Assembly: GCA_023955225.1 (NCBI GenBank)
Contig: JAGSGJ010000012.1
Span: 1 to 48,091, forward strand
DNA from: Sulfurovum sp.
GTDB taxonomy: Bacteria > Campylobacterota > Campylobacteria > Campylobacterales > Sulfurovaceae
Reading direction: 5' to 3'
DNA: 48,091 bases
Shown here: positions 24,533 to 33,071 of the stretch, piece by piece
How the letters are laid out: each line of letters begins with the position of its first letter
How positions within the stretch are numbered: the first letter of the stretch is position 1
Notes under the pieces: model-generated
What the model saw: only the letters and a program-made list of their open reading frames with translations
What the model was told of the DNA's origin: nothing
Database searches by the model: none
Program-made: the position numbers and the translations under genes

Positions 24533-24916
24533 TTAGTTTACTGTAATTTCTTTTTCAGTACCTTCCCAGATACCGTGTTTAGTACAGTAACCATGAGCAA
24601 CAAGTTTAAGTTTTTTACCTGTTGGGATGATTGTAAATGTAGTTGTGTTATGCGCTTTAGTGTTACCAAGAGTACCTGGAACATAAGAAGCTTTTGCTAA
24701 TTGAGTCTCACCGTTGAAAAGTGTTACTGATTCGATGTAGTGATCAAAATCATCTGGGTGAGTATATTCGTTACCCATTTTTACAGTTACTTCAAATGGC
24801 TCACCAGCAGTTGCTGTGTCTGCACAGTGGATAAATGGAGAGTGTCTGTCGATAAGGTCTTTTTTTGCTTCTCTTTCTACTTCAGAGATGTCTACGTATT
24901 TGTTAATTTTTGGCAT
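24533..24916 (-). CDS. Superoxide reductase (neelaredoxin class)
   Basis: Reduces superoxide to hydrogen peroxide at a non-heme Fe(His)4(Cys) site. With the ATG at 24916 (AAGGA 7 bases upstream) the protein has 127 residues. Ligands can be assigned as H25, H53, H59, C111 and H114 (GYCTKHGIWEG). C111/H114 coincide with the Pyrococcus numbering as I recall it. The lysine-bearing E-K-H loop reads D-R-H here. There is no desulforedoxin-type N-terminal domain, so it is the one-iron form. The 14 extra upstream residues of the longer frame are not used. It stands alone. Confidence 0.88.
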   Translation of the reverse strand: MPKINKYVDISEVEREAKKDLIDRHSPFIHCADTATAGEPFEVTVKMGNEYTHPDDFDHYIESVTLFNGETQLAKASYVPGTLGNTKAHNTTTFTIIPTGKKLKLVAHGYCTKHGIWEGTEKEITVN

Positions 24917-24989
24917 TTTATTTCCTTTTTTATGTTTTGTAAGAATATTATAGCACAAATAAAATCAAATAGGATAAAAATTGTCTTAT

Positions 24990-26264
24990 TTAATTAAATT
25001 TTCCAAAATAGAAGTCGAAAAATACACGAATCGAGTAGTTTGGCTCATAGTCATACTGTTTATGAAAGCTCACTGCAGGACGTACTTCATAATAAAACCA
25101 TTTGCGCCAAATATTTGCTCTCCAAGTTGCCGATGTAACATAATCATGGATACCACCATATTTTTTTATTTTAGGATTAGGAACACCTTTTTCAGTCGTA
25201 TACTCGTATTCAGTATTACCATAAAATGATTGTGCAAATCCAAAACCTGTATCTTTTTTTGTACTCCTATAATATTGTGCAGATAACGCATAGTCCATAC
25301 CATCATTTTCTTCTTGAGTGCTTCTATAAAGTTGTATCCTTAGAAGTGACTTTCCTCCTATTTTTCTATCGATATAGATATTTGTCGATTCTTCAAATTT
25401 ATCATCGGTTGAATATTCAAATAGCTGAACGGGGTCTATCAACCATTTATCTACATTTATAGGCATACTATACCTTGCTTTGACAAAAGGGTCTATCCCA
25501 CTTAACCCAATTGAATATCTGGATTTAACCTTACGTAGTGGTGCAAAATAGTGAATACCTATATCAGGATTGTCATTATCATCCTCTGAAACATCCTGTA
25601 ATATCTCATCTGCATTATCCAATGTGAGATCATCAACAAATATCTTAAATCTTTTTTTAGTTTTACTAAATGGCATCTGTGCCTGGACTGTCAAGCCAAA
25701 ATCATTGGACTCTTTTGACTGTAAATAACTCTCCAATCGAACGCGAATATAGGTATTTATAGTCTCATTCAAATACTTTTCATTCTGAAAAAATTGATCT
25801 ACAGAGTGCACTTTCTCTTCCAGTGTTTTTGCAGGATCATTAGTTTCATCAACCACTACATTATTTTTAACAATAGTTGTATGGGTTTTTACAGATCTTG
25901 TACGAGTTGGAACCATAGTTCTGTTAGTTTCAATAGTTGTTGTATTGGTATCATGAATAGTTATATTAATATCATGAATAGTTATATTGTCATCAACATC
26001 TGTAATATTTCTTTCAAGAATAGTTATATTACCTTCAACATCTGTTGTATTTGGTTCAAGGTCAGTGGTATCGGTTTCGTTGTCATCCATCCAAGTACTC
26101 ACTTTTGTATCTATGAGTTCAGACCATTCCATAACTGTTTTGGAAATGAGTTTATGAATTTCATCAACATAGCTAGATTCATTCTGGACAGTTTGGTTAC
26201 TCTCAGCATGACATAGAGATAATGATAATGATAAAATTATGATGCTTTTGAAAGCATTTATCAC
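24990..26264 (-). CDS. Outer-membrane barrel-like protein with an N-terminal glycosylation-sequon array
   Basis: A signal peptide ends at about A20. Residues 60-116 are a low-complexity Thr/Asn/Asp stretch in which D/E-x-N-x-T sequons recur every seven residues (N72, 79, 86, 93, 100, 107, 114), with further ones at N62 and N23. Residues ~150-424 are rich in aromatic and charged alternating strands (YALSAQYYRSTKKDTGFGF, SIRVFFDFYFGKFN) and look like a beta-barrel. I do not recognise the family. In Campylobacterota the oligosaccharyltransferase PglB modifies exactly this sequon, so the N-terminal stalk is probably heavily N-glycosylated. It is followed by the DUF4282 gene region upstream on the same strand. 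Confidence 0.7.
   Translation of the reverse strand: MINAFKSIIILSLSLSLCHAESNQTVQNESSYVDEIHKLISKTVMEWSELIDTKVSTWMDDNETDTTDLEPNTTDVEGNITILERNITDVDDNITIHDINITIHDTNTTTIETNRTMVPTRTRSVKTHTTIVKNNVVVDETNDPAKTLEEKVHSVDQFFQNEKYLNETINTYIRVRLESYLQSKESNDFGLTVQAQMPFSKTKKRFKIFVDDLTLDNADEILQDVSEDDNDNPDIGIHYFAPLRKVKSRYSIGLSGIDPFVKARYSMPINVDKWLIDPVQLFEYSTDDKFEESTNIYIDRKIGGKSLLRIQLYRSTQEENDGMDYALSAQYYRSTKKDTGFGFAQSFYGNTEYEYTTEKGVPNPKIKKYGGIHDYVTSATWRANIWRKWFYYEVRPAVSFHKQYDYEPNYSIRVFFDFYFGKFN
25917..26057 (-). repeat. 21-bp-period tandem repeat encoding the sequon heptads
   Basis: Seven heptads (residues 70-116 of the preceding protein) repeat at the DNA level with a 21-base period, visible as recurring ATAGTTATATT and ATCATGAATAG on the plus strand. 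Such an array can expand or contract by slippage and so change the number of glycosylation sites. Confidence 0.8.
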
Positions 26265-26274
26265 TTCTATATCC

Positions 26275-26559
26275 TTAAACTAATTTCATGAGTGCATCAT
26301 GCATGTCAAAATAAGCAATGAAAAACTCAAACATCATTCTCCATAGTATCTCCATAGAGAAAAAACATATGAGAAAAGCAGCAGTACCAATAAATCTCTT
26401 TTTAAATGTAGCGGATGTTTCTATCTCTGTTTTATATACAATTTGTATCCAGCGTGCAAGATACAAACTAAGTATGGGAATGAGTAGGGCACCTACATAG
26501 TAGATAAAGATGAGCAGAGTAGGAGTGATAAATGTCTGAAATGTTAAGAAATCTTTCAT
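26275..26559 (-). CDS. Small membrane protein of the DUF4282 type
   Basis: A ~94-residue protein with two hydrophobic helices (FITPTLLIFIYYVGALLIPILSLYL and FIGTAAFLICFFSMEILWRMMFEFFIAYF) and the FxTFITPTL start seen in DUF4282 proteins. I chose the ATG at 26559 over the one two codons upstream because AAGGA then sits 5 bases before it. The function is unknown. It ends 10 bases before the sequon-array gene, so they may share a transcript. Confidence 0.65.
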   Translation of the reverse strand: MKDFLTFQTFITPTLLIFIYYVGALLIPILSLYLARWIQIVYKTEIETSATFKKRFIGTAAFLICFFSMEILWRMMFEFFIAYFDMHDALMKLV

Positions 26560-26656
26560 TACCATCCTTTAGAAAACCATATTATAAGTATACACTAGAA
26601 AGATAAAGATTGTTTGGTTATATTGGAAAACAATTAAATAGATGATAGGAAACACA

Positions 26657-27721
26657 ATGAGCGAGAGAACAAAACAAAAAGCTATAAAAGGTGCATTTTT
26701 CGGTGCATTGGTAGGTGATGCTCTAAGTTTGGGGAGTCATTATGAATATGATGCCAAAAAAATCTATAAAGCCTATGGAAACAAACCCATAGAAAAGTTC
26801 ATGAGCCCAGGTGAGATGATGGGTGGACAGACACACGGTATAGGTTGGGGTGAACGTAATTATCATCCGGGAAAGAAAGCAGGGGGGACAACTGATTATG
26901 GAGACTATAACATCTTAGTGCTTGAACATCTTGCTGCTACGGCTGATCCTCAACGTGAATTTGACGTTGCAGCACTCATACCGCATTGGATGAACCGTCT
27001 CACCAATAATTGGGGTTCATGGATATGTACCATGACAAGAGAAACATTTGCACAGGTACAGGCAGGAAAACCGGTCGAGATGCTTGGTGGCATCTCCAAT
27101 GCTATGGCTATACGTCACGTAGCAGCACATGCCTACTATGATGATGAAGAAACACTAGCAAAAGTTTCCCGAAAAGCGATGTTCACACACACCAGTGAAG
27201 AAGCACTAAGTGGCGGTGAGTTTTTTGCACGTGTCACACACAGAGTGATACATGGTATGCATCCACGTGATGCGATGGAACTTGTTGCGGTGCAGATGAG
27301 TCCGTTTATAGCTTCAAAAGTCTCTCAGGCTATCAGTAAGTATCAAGAAGCTACAGATGAGACCTCAGAGCTCTCCAAAGAACAGTTTGTCGATGATCTT
27401 GCTCTCACCAGTATGGCAAGACTCTGGGACATAGGACGATCTGAACCTATACGTGTTGGAAAGGCCAGTCCGACAGAAGGTACATTGCCAGGAGCTGTCT
27501 ACTTCATACTCAAATATGCTGATCAGGAAGATGGACTTAAAAAAGCCCTACAGGCCAATACTATGGTCGGAGGAGATAACGCTTCGCGATCCATAGGCAT
27601 TGGTATGGTCCTAGGTGCATACAAAGGTGTAGATGCCATTCCTGCAGAGTGGAAAGAGGGACTTGATGATTGGAAGTATTGTGAAGAATTATTAGAGAAG
27701 TTACCGTTGATGAAGGCCTAA
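26657..27721 (+). CDS. ADP-ribosylglycohydrolase family protein
   Basis: About 354 residues of the ADP-ribosylglycohydrolase fold. GAFFGALVGDALSLGSHYE is at the N-terminus and GGDNASRSIGIGMVLGA is near the C-terminus, the two segments that supply Mg ligands in this family. I chose the ATG at 26657 because AGGAA precedes it; the ATG five codons upstream has no such site. It may remove ADP-ribose from a protein, DNA or metabolite. No ADP-ribosyltransferase or nitrogenase gene is nearby, so DraG-type nitrogenase control is unsupported. Single gene. Confidence 0.85.
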   Translation: MSERTKQKAIKGAFFGALVGDALSLGSHYEYDAKKIYKAYGNKPIEKFMSPGEMMGGQTHGIGWGERNYHPGKKAGGTTDYGDYNILVLEHLAATADPQREFDVAALIPHWMNRLTNNWGSWICTMTRETFAQVQAGKPVEMLGGISNAMAIRHVAAHAYYDDEETLAKVSRKAMFTHTSEEALSGGEFFARVTHRVIHGMHPRDAMELVAVQMSPFIASKVSQAISKYQEATDETSELSKEQFVDDLALTSMARLWDIGRSEPIRVGKASPTEGTLPGAVYFILKYADQEDGLKKALQANTMVGGDNASRSIGIGMVLGAYKGVDAIPAEWKEGLDDWKYCEELLEKLPLMKA

Positions 27722-27845
27722 CTCTCTACTGTGGCTACTCTAGGCATCAAAAGGAGCTTAAGCACTTGCATTTAGCTCTTTTACTTCGTTTAAAGGAACC
27801 TAAAAAAGTAATAGTCACAATAGAGATCATATCAATACTTTTTAT

Positions 27846-28349
27846 TTATACGCCCAAGAGTTTTTTTCTTATTTTTGGATTACCTAGATGTTCACCTCTT
27901 AGAATACGAAGCTCCATTTCCATATACTCTATGGATCCTTCTGTTTTCTTTTCTCTCGCACCAAAACCATAATACATTGCTGTTTTATCTTTCACCCCAT
28001 ACCATGCTGTTTTAGCATCTATCCACTGTTTGGTATCGATTGTGTAGACCCACAACTTCGCATTAGCTTTGAACGACTTGTCATGTAACCATAACACCAT
28101 ACAGCCAGGATCATCAAAAAACCATGTTTTTCCATCGGGAGCAATCACTTGCATACTGTTTCTTTTTGTTGTAATGAGCATTTTGCAGTAGGCATCATTA
28201 GTAAAGTTTACCTTAAGAGGCAGGGCTTTCATCTCTGTATTATTTTTTACGATGACAACAGGTTGTTTATCTTTGGCCATAGAGACAAAAACAACAGCAA
28301 TAATGCTCATGATCACAAGGATGATAAGTAAGGGTATAAGTTTCTTCAT
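27846..28349 (-). CDS. Membrane-anchored NosL-like protein (third NosL of the operon)
   Basis: An N-terminal anchor helix (~5-24) is followed by a NosL-like domain: AYCKMLI, QVIAPDGKTWFFDDPGCMVLW, KQWIDAKTAWY and MYYGFGA. NosL proteins bind Cu(I) and deliver copper to nitrous oxide reductase; the Cys and Met residues here could do the same. It is the last of seven co-directional genes, 12 bases after the polytopic membrane protein. Without nosZ in the window, the copper client is unknown. Confidence 0.75.
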   Translation of the reverse strand: MKKLIPLLIILVIMSIIAVVFVSMAKDKQPVVIVKNNTEMKALPLKVNFTNDAYCKMLITTKRNSMQVIAPDGKTWFFDDPGCMVLWLHDKSFKANAKLWVYTIDTKQWIDAKTAWYGVKDKTAMYYGFGAREKKTEGSIEYMEMELRILRGEHLGNPKIRKKLLGV

Positions 28350-28360
28350 AAAGACTCCAT

Positions 28361-29329
28361 TTATAATAATACACTATTTCTCAGGTAGTAGACTGTCACG
28401 TAAGCTGTGCACAACAATACAAACACACTAAGTAAAGTTATCACAATCTTTTTTGACTTTAGATCTGTTTTCCCTAGCCAGAGAGTGGAAACAGCATCAC
28501 TTAATCCAATGTAGGTTCCCATAAACAGAGACCCCCATAACAAATACCCTACATAATAATACTCGGGTTGTAACATGCAGAATGGACATTTATGTGTGGG
28601 AAGCTGATAGACATATGTTCCAAAGAAATATACGACTGCATAATAAGCAATAAAAACAAAGAGTATATTTGTAAGTATGTAAAGTATAGTGTATTCGCTT
28701 TTAATGGTTAGTAGGGCTAAAATATACAGCAGATAAAAAAGGACTAGCAATGAGTTGACACTCAATCCAAAGGGGAGAGGATTGGCACCCTCAAGTTGTC
28801 CGAACAGTACAGAACAGCAACTGACTGGCATATGTGTATTTATGTTTAAAAAATAACTAAAATCTAAACTTAACTCCAAAATAATAAATACAAAGATGAG
28901 ACTAAAAAGCCATGATTTTTGCTTGAACCATTGATGGTTCTTTGTACGCATATCATAGGAGTGAACATATATCCAAAGTGTCAATAAAAAAAGTATAAAT
29001 ATCTTTGATATTAAAAGATATGAGCCGTATAGATTGGCTTTTATGACACCTGCACCACACATAGCACCAGGTAACAAAAGAGACAAAGCATCGATACTAA
29101 AAATAAAATAGACTACTAAAATAAACTTCATGAGAAAAACAAAAAGGATGATGGTACTCACCAAATAAGCCTGTCTCTCCAATGAAAACTGAAAGGGGGT
29201 AAAGCTCTCAAAATCCCATTTTAGCAAGACTTTTAATGATACTACAAATGCTACAGTCAGCAACGCAAAAAGAGTGACTTCACTAAGAAGAAAGACAATG
29301 ACTTGATTTGAGAGGAGTGCTTCGTTCAT
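28361..29329 (-). CDS. Polytopic membrane protein with paired cysteines
   Basis: About eight predicted membrane helices in 322 residues. Three cysteine sites stand out: PGAMCGAGV, HMPVSCCSVLFG and HKCPFCMLQPEYY, the latter two on loops between helices. I do not recognise the family. CxxC and CC pairs at membrane edges suit thiol redox or metal relay. It begins 3 bases after the ABC ATPase stop in the NosL/ABC operon and may form the membrane partner of that system. Confidence 0.7.
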   Translation of the reverse strand: MNEALLSNQVIVFLLSEVTLFALLTVAFVVSLKVLLKWDFESFTPFQFSLERQAYLVSTIILFVFLMKFILVVYFIFSIDALSLLLPGAMCGAGVIKANLYGSYLLISKIFILFLLTLWIYVHSYDMRTKNHQWFKQKSWLFSLIFVFIILELSLDFSYFLNINTHMPVSCCSVLFGQLEGANPLPFGLSVNSLLVLFYLLYILALLTIKSEYTILYILTNILFVFIAYYAVVYFFGTYVYQLPTHKCPFCMLQPEYYYVGYLLWGSLFMGTYIGLSDAVSTLWLGKTDLKSKKIVITLLSVFVLLCTAYVTVYYLRNSVLL

Positions 29330-29332
29330 ACT

Positions 29333-30013
29333 TTATACTATCTTTCCATCGACCATAGGTATAATGGTACTCTCAAATGACAAACTGTCAAACAAAGGAT
29401 CATGTGTTGCAATAACAATAGTTTTACCCATGCGATGTAACTTTTCGAGTATATCAATGAACAATAGTGAGTTATCTCTGTCTAGATTGGCTGTTGGTTC
29501 GTCACAAAGAATGATGTTTGGATCGGCTACCAGTGCTCTAGCTATCGCTGTACGCTGTTTTTCTCCACCTGAGAGTCTAGATGCAAGCGTCTCTTTCTTA
29601 TGGATGATATTGGCCACCTTTAATGCTTCAGCCACCTTTTCATGAATCTCTTTCATTTTTAATCCAGAGGGGATAAGCGCAATAGTGACATTTTCATTTA
29701 CAGACAGATGTTCAAATAGATTAAAATGCTGAAAGATCATTCCTATTTTTTTAGCACGTAGTTCAGAAGCGAAGAGGTCCGGAAGTTTACTTATGGGCTC
29801 ACCTTCTATGAGCACTTTACCTGAACTGGGTTTGTCAAGTCCGGCTATAAGGGAGAGGAGGGTTGTTTTACCACTGCCGCTTACACCTTTGAGCACCACA
29901 CATTCACCCTCACATATGTTTAGATTTATCTCTTTAAGTACGGGGACTTCATTACTTCCATGATGGAAGGTTCTGTAAAGGTTTTCTATTTGTATCATCA
30001 TTTTATCCGTCAT
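29333..30013 (-). CDS. ABC transporter ATP-binding protein (LolD/MacB type)
   Basis: Walker A GVSGSGKTT, Q-loop MIFQHFNLFEHLSV, signature LSGGEKQRTAIARAL and Walker B ILCDEPTANLD are all intact. I place the start at 30013, where ATG overlaps the permease stop (ATGA) after a GAGG site; the longer frame runs back into the permease gene. The subfamily works as a mechanotransmission ATPase with FtsX-like permeases, which matches the neighbouring gene. It probably drives periplasmic extraction or release, not classical transport. Confidence 0.92.
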   Translation of the reverse strand: MTDKMMIQIENLYRTFHHGSNEVPVLKEINLNICEGECVVLKGVSGSGKTTLLSLIAGLDKPSSGKVLIEGEPISKLPDLFASELRAKKIGMIFQHFNLFEHLSVNENVTIALIPSGLKMKEIHEKVAEALKVANIIHKKETLASRLSGGEKQRTAIARALVADPNIILCDEPTANLDRDNSLLFIDILEKLHRMGKTIVIATHDPLFDSLSFESTIIPMVDGKIV

Positions 30014-31188
30014 AGCATCGCCTCTTTTGGATCTGTCACAGAGACTCTCCATACAGGTATCAATACCGCTGCAATGAAAGGCAGGGCATAGAGAAGAAAT
30101 ATAGAAGTCAGAACAGAAAAGTCAACTATAGGAATAAAGCTTAGCGTGTTATGTAAGTTTTGTCCGCCTAAAAAAACTTCTTTAAGTAATGGTGCTCCAA
30201 GAATAAAGACATAGACATAGGCTATAAATACACCTAGAATATAAGAGATGAACACTACTACCAGGGTTTCCATAAATTTAAATTTTAACACATCGTTAAT
30301 ACTCCAACCCAATGCACGCAGTAATCCTATATGTCGTCTCTCTGTTGAGTAGACCATACTGTAACGTTGATAGAGGATTAAAGTAAAGGTAGCCAGAACA
30401 ACTAAAAATAGAATGAGGAACAAGCCTCCTTTGTAGTTGTAGAGGTTTTCATAAGATTTTTGCACATCATTTTTATTGACCACATGGAGATCATAATACA
30501 AAGCAGAGACTTTGTCTGTCATCATGTTCCACTCATCCGGGTTCGGTACACTGAACGTGATGTCTGAGACTTCATTATTTGCATAACCTAATATCTTACG
30601 TGCCAGGTCTATGGGCATGATCATCATGTCATTAGCTATGAGATTCGTCTGTGAGGGAAGTGTTTTAAAAATATTTACTTTTTCAAACATACCTTTAGGA
30701 GTCAAGAAATTATAGGCATCTTTATAGAAGTGTGCATCAAGGTACGCTTTAACACCTTCACCTACTAACATTTGAGACCCACTAAAAAAAGCTTGTATGT
30801 CAGTGCTATCTATGAGTGTTTGAAGATTTTCATGACTTTGTTCTTCCAGAAAATCTACACCGACTATGAGAAAAGAGCCCTCTTTTGCTTCAAAAAAATA
30901 GCGTCCATACACTCTGGATGCCACTTTACTCACACCATAGATATCGATCAGTTCATCTCCCCAGTTTACAGGAGTAGGGACTGTAGTTCCACCCTGTATA
31001 CGAGAAACGACAAAGTCCGGTTGTACTTTTAAAGTCTCTTCCAATGAAAAACGTAATGAAGAAGAGATAAAAAGGACAGAAGAGAGTAGAAAAAGTATCA
31101 TCACCGATATACCTATAATACTCAAATGTTTACTGCGTTCTTTAAAAAGCTGTAGCGTAAGAAAGTGCCAAAAAGCATTAGCGTTCAT
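30010..31188 (-). CDS. FtsX/MacB-type ABC transporter permease
   Basis: The four-helix MacB/LolC topology: helix 1 (~24-45), a ~210-residue periplasmic domain, then three helices at the C-terminus, with RRHIGLLRALGWSINDVLKFKF in the cytoplasmic coupling region. It overlaps the ATPase start by 4 bases and the small protein upstream by 11. With one permease and one ATPase, a homodimeric complex is expected. Its place between NosL-like genes suggests work on copper proteins or their carriers. Confidence 0.88.
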   Translation of the reverse strand: MNANAFWHFLTLQLFKERSKHLSIIGISVMILFLLSSVLFISSSLRFSLEETLKVQPDFVVSRIQGGTTVPTPVNWGDELIDIYGVSKVASRVYGRYFFEAKEGSFLIVGVDFLEEQSHENLQTLIDSTDIQAFFSGSQMLVGEGVKAYLDAHFYKDAYNFLTPKGMFEKVNIFKTLPSQTNLIANDMMIMPIDLARKILGYANNEVSDITFSVPNPDEWNMMTDKVSALYYDLHVVNKNDVQKSYENLYNYKGGLFLILFLVVLATFTLILYQRYSMVYSTERRHIGLLRALGWSINDVLKFKFMETLVVVFISYILGVFIAYVYVFILGAPLLKEVFLGGQNLHNTLSFIPIVDFSVLTSIFLLYALPFIAAVLIPVWRVSVTDPKEAML

Positions 31189-31411
31189 AGATAAAATCCA
31201 TTCTGCCTAATCCCTGCATTTCAGGGTAGGTACTGTTATAAACAGACTCATCATAGGCTACACTTAAAGAGAGAGGGGCCATATGTGTAAGTAGAGTTAT
31301 GTGTCGCATTGTTTTTGTAGTTTTATCAGTAGGGAACAGCACATAATGTGAGCCCATCATAAAGACCATAAGTATCAACAAGAGTGCAAAGGCTGCAAAA
31401 GGTTTTATCAA
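31178..31411 (-). CDS. Small membrane-anchored protein in the NosL/ABC operon
   Basis: 77 residues with one N-terminal hydrophobic segment (PFAAFALLLILMVFMMGSHYVLF) and a short periplasmic tail. Not recognised. Overlap with the permease start and a 16-base gap from the NosL gene upstream support it as a real operon member, perhaps a structural subunit of the transporter. Confidence 0.6.
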   Translation of the reverse strand: MIKPFAAFALLLILMVFMMGSHYVLFPTDKTTKTMRHITLLTHMAPLSLSVAYDESVYNSTYPEMQGLGRMDFIYER

Positions 31412-31427
31412 ACGTATTTCCTATGAA

Positions 31428-32120
31428 TCATTCGGCATATTCTAAACCATCAAGCCCCATAACGAGCTTGGGGGTGATGTCATCAAAACGGATGATCTTT
31501 TCAGCTCTGTGATCACTCATAAAGTTTTGTGCTGCTTCATTGTTAAGGAAGGGTATCAGTTCATTTCCCATGGGTCCATATACATCTGAACCAATGACAT
31601 AAAAAGCCTGCTTCGCATCTATGGCTTGGAGTGTATAAAAGTCTGTGACTTCTATGTGAGAAATATTGCTTCTATCATAAGGAAAATCTACATCAAAGAT
31701 GTAAAACTTCATCATGTCTTTTACACCATCAAAGTAGTGTTTCTTTCCTTCTACATCTATCAGTGCTGCCCATTTAGGATACTTAGCAACAAACATACCA
31801 CACACAGGACATTTGACTTCTCTGGGAACTACCATCTGTCCTTTAACCGCTGCAAGACTCTTAGAATGACCTGCCATAAGAAAGTAAGCTAAGGCTACTT
31901 TGTTTCGTGTGTTAAGTGTTGTACAAGGTTTAATATTTTCTATCTGTTGGAGGATCTCATGGAGTTTTTTACTTTTGATTTTGGAGAGTTTGTTTTCATC
32001 ACAGAGTTTTAAGGCTACCTTCTCACCTTTTTGAACAAGCTTAGCATACTTGGAAGGTGAGATACCTTCTGCATATGCTAGTCCTAGAAGTAAAAAAGTA
32101 ACTAGTAAAATCCGTCTCAC
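31428..32120 (-). CDS. Secreted NosL-like copper-binding protein (second of the operon)
   Basis: A signal peptide (to ~YAEG), a helical region with two cysteines (~40 and ~67), then a NosL domain: VKCPVCGMFVAKYPKWAALI (Cys-Cys-Met copper site), KKHYFDGVKDMMKFY, DFYTLQAIDAKQAFYVIGSDVYGPMG. It is separated from the first NosL gene by 8 bases. Binding Cu(I) through CxxCGM is the established behaviour of the family. The helical N-terminal extension is additional to a minimal NosL. Confidence 0.88.
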   Translation of the reverse strand: MRRILLVTFLLLGLAYAEGISPSKYAKLVQKGEKVALKLCDENKLSKIKSKKLHEILQQIENIKPCTTLNTRNKVALAYFLMAGHSKSLAAVKGQMVVPREVKCPVCGMFVAKYPKWAALIDVEGKKHYFDGVKDMMKFYIFDVDFPYDRSNISHIEVTDFYTLQAIDAKQAFYVIGSDVYGPMGNELIPFLNNEAAQNFMSDHRAEKIIRFDDITPKLVMGLDGLEYAE

Positions 32121-32128
32121 AAGGAACC

Positions 32129-32851
32129 TTACTTGTTACGTGAGTTTAAGTAAAGACCGATAGCTTGTAGTTGTGCACCTTTGATCTCACCACAAGGTTT
32201 TTGCGTAGTTAAGTATGTTTTAGCTTCAGCAGTACTGGTAAAATTAGTATCAAAAGGTGTACACATATTTTGATACATCATTTCACCTTTTTGAGCCATC
32301 ATTGCTTGTTTTTTCTGCACCATAGCACTCTCTTGTGCAAGTGTCTTTTTTAGAGAATCTAAAAGCGTATAAAAATTAATTACTTTTCCACCATGTTCTT
32401 TAGAAAATTTTTCTGCGTTATCTTTCTTACCAAAAGCATATTTACTTGTCATAGTCATCGTACCTGGTTTTGAACTACCAACAACATACCATGAGTTAAT
32501 AACATCAATAAATTCTAAAGTGGAATTATCAACTACTTTAACACCAGTCACTTTCCCTCCATCAGCCATAGCTTCAGCTAAACAGTGGATAGAACAATAC
32601 TGTTTTCTGTTGCCATCTACCTGTGCAGCATGATTTGTTTTATAAAACATTGGAAGCGTCATCCCACATTTAGGACAATACATTTTATTTTCACCTTCTT
32701 GAAGTATCACTGCTTTATCTGGAGAGACAGATTGAAAGCGTGTTGGCATCTTTTTACCAGAGTTTGCTTTTATCTCATGCTTCATTTCCTCAGAAAAACC
32801 ATTTGAACTTACCATTACCAACGCTGCTAGCAGCAACACCATTTTCTTCAT
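32129..32851 (-). CDS. Secreted NosL-like copper-binding protein (first of the operon)
   Basis: A signal peptide (to ~GFSEE) is followed by a NosL domain: NKMYCPKCGMTLPMFYKTNHAAQ, KQYCSIHCLAEAM (a second Cys pair replacing the usual FDD segment), INSWYVVGSSKPGTMT. A ~75-residue C-terminal part contains MVQKKQAMMAQKGEMM, a Met-rich stretch that could add copper sites, and ends LQAIGLYLNSRNK. It is the promoter-proximal gene of the seven-gene operon. Confidence 0.87.
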   Translation of the reverse strand: MKKMVLLLAALVMVSSNGFSEEMKHEIKANSGKKMPTRFQSVSPDKAVILQEGENKMYCPKCGMTLPMFYKTNHAAQVDGNRKQYCSIHCLAEAMADGGKVTGVKVVDNSTLEFIDVINSWYVVGSSKPGTMTMTSKYAFGKKDNAEKFSKEHGGKVINFYTLLDSLKKTLAQESAMVQKKQAMMAQKGEMMYQNMCTPFDTNFTSTAEAKTYLTTQKPCGEIKGAQLQAIGLYLNSRNK

Positions 32852-32880
32852 AATCCCATCCTAATCATTTTATTTTTTAT

Positions 32881-32910
32881 ATTATAGTTGTAGTGTTAAA
32901 TTTGTGTTAA
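32881..32910 (-). promoter_or_regulatory. Promoter of the NosL/ABC operon
   Basis: On the minus strand TTAACA (32910-32905) and TATAAT (32886-32881) are 18 bases apart. AGGATGGGATT precedes the ATG at 32851. Confidence 0.65.
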
Positions 32911-32993
32911 GGGCAAAGATACACTGTATTTTATTATAACACGTTTTATATAACTTGATAATAGTTATTTGTAATATTAATCTGTTTGAAGAG

Positions 32994-33050
32994 TAGTTAC
33001 TGAAATTTACTCAGTAACTATGTACCGTTTCAAATGAAAACATTTGAAAC
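32994..33050. repeat. Two adjacent perfect hairpins after the sdhABE genes
   Basis: TAGTTACTGA/TCAGTAACTA (10 bp, 7-base loop, 32994-33020) and GTTTCAAATG/CATTTGAAAC (10 bp, AAAA loop, 33027-33050) stand 6 bases apart downstream of sdhE. They lack a long T tract; a tandem terminator or transcript-end stabiliser is likely. Confidence 0.6.
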
Positions 33051-33071
33051 CGATAAAGAAGTAGTAGTTTT

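Noticed and set aside
26657..27721. ADP-ribosylglycohydrolase as a DraG nitrogenase regulator or part of an anti-phage toxin system
   Set aside because: No nif genes, ADP-ribosyltransferase or defence genes are nearby; only the fold is supported.
27846..32851. A complete nitrous oxide reductase (nos) cluster
   Set aside because: No nosZ, nosD, nosG or nosH-like gene is visible; only NosL-like proteins, an FtsX/LolD-type transporter and unknowns are present.
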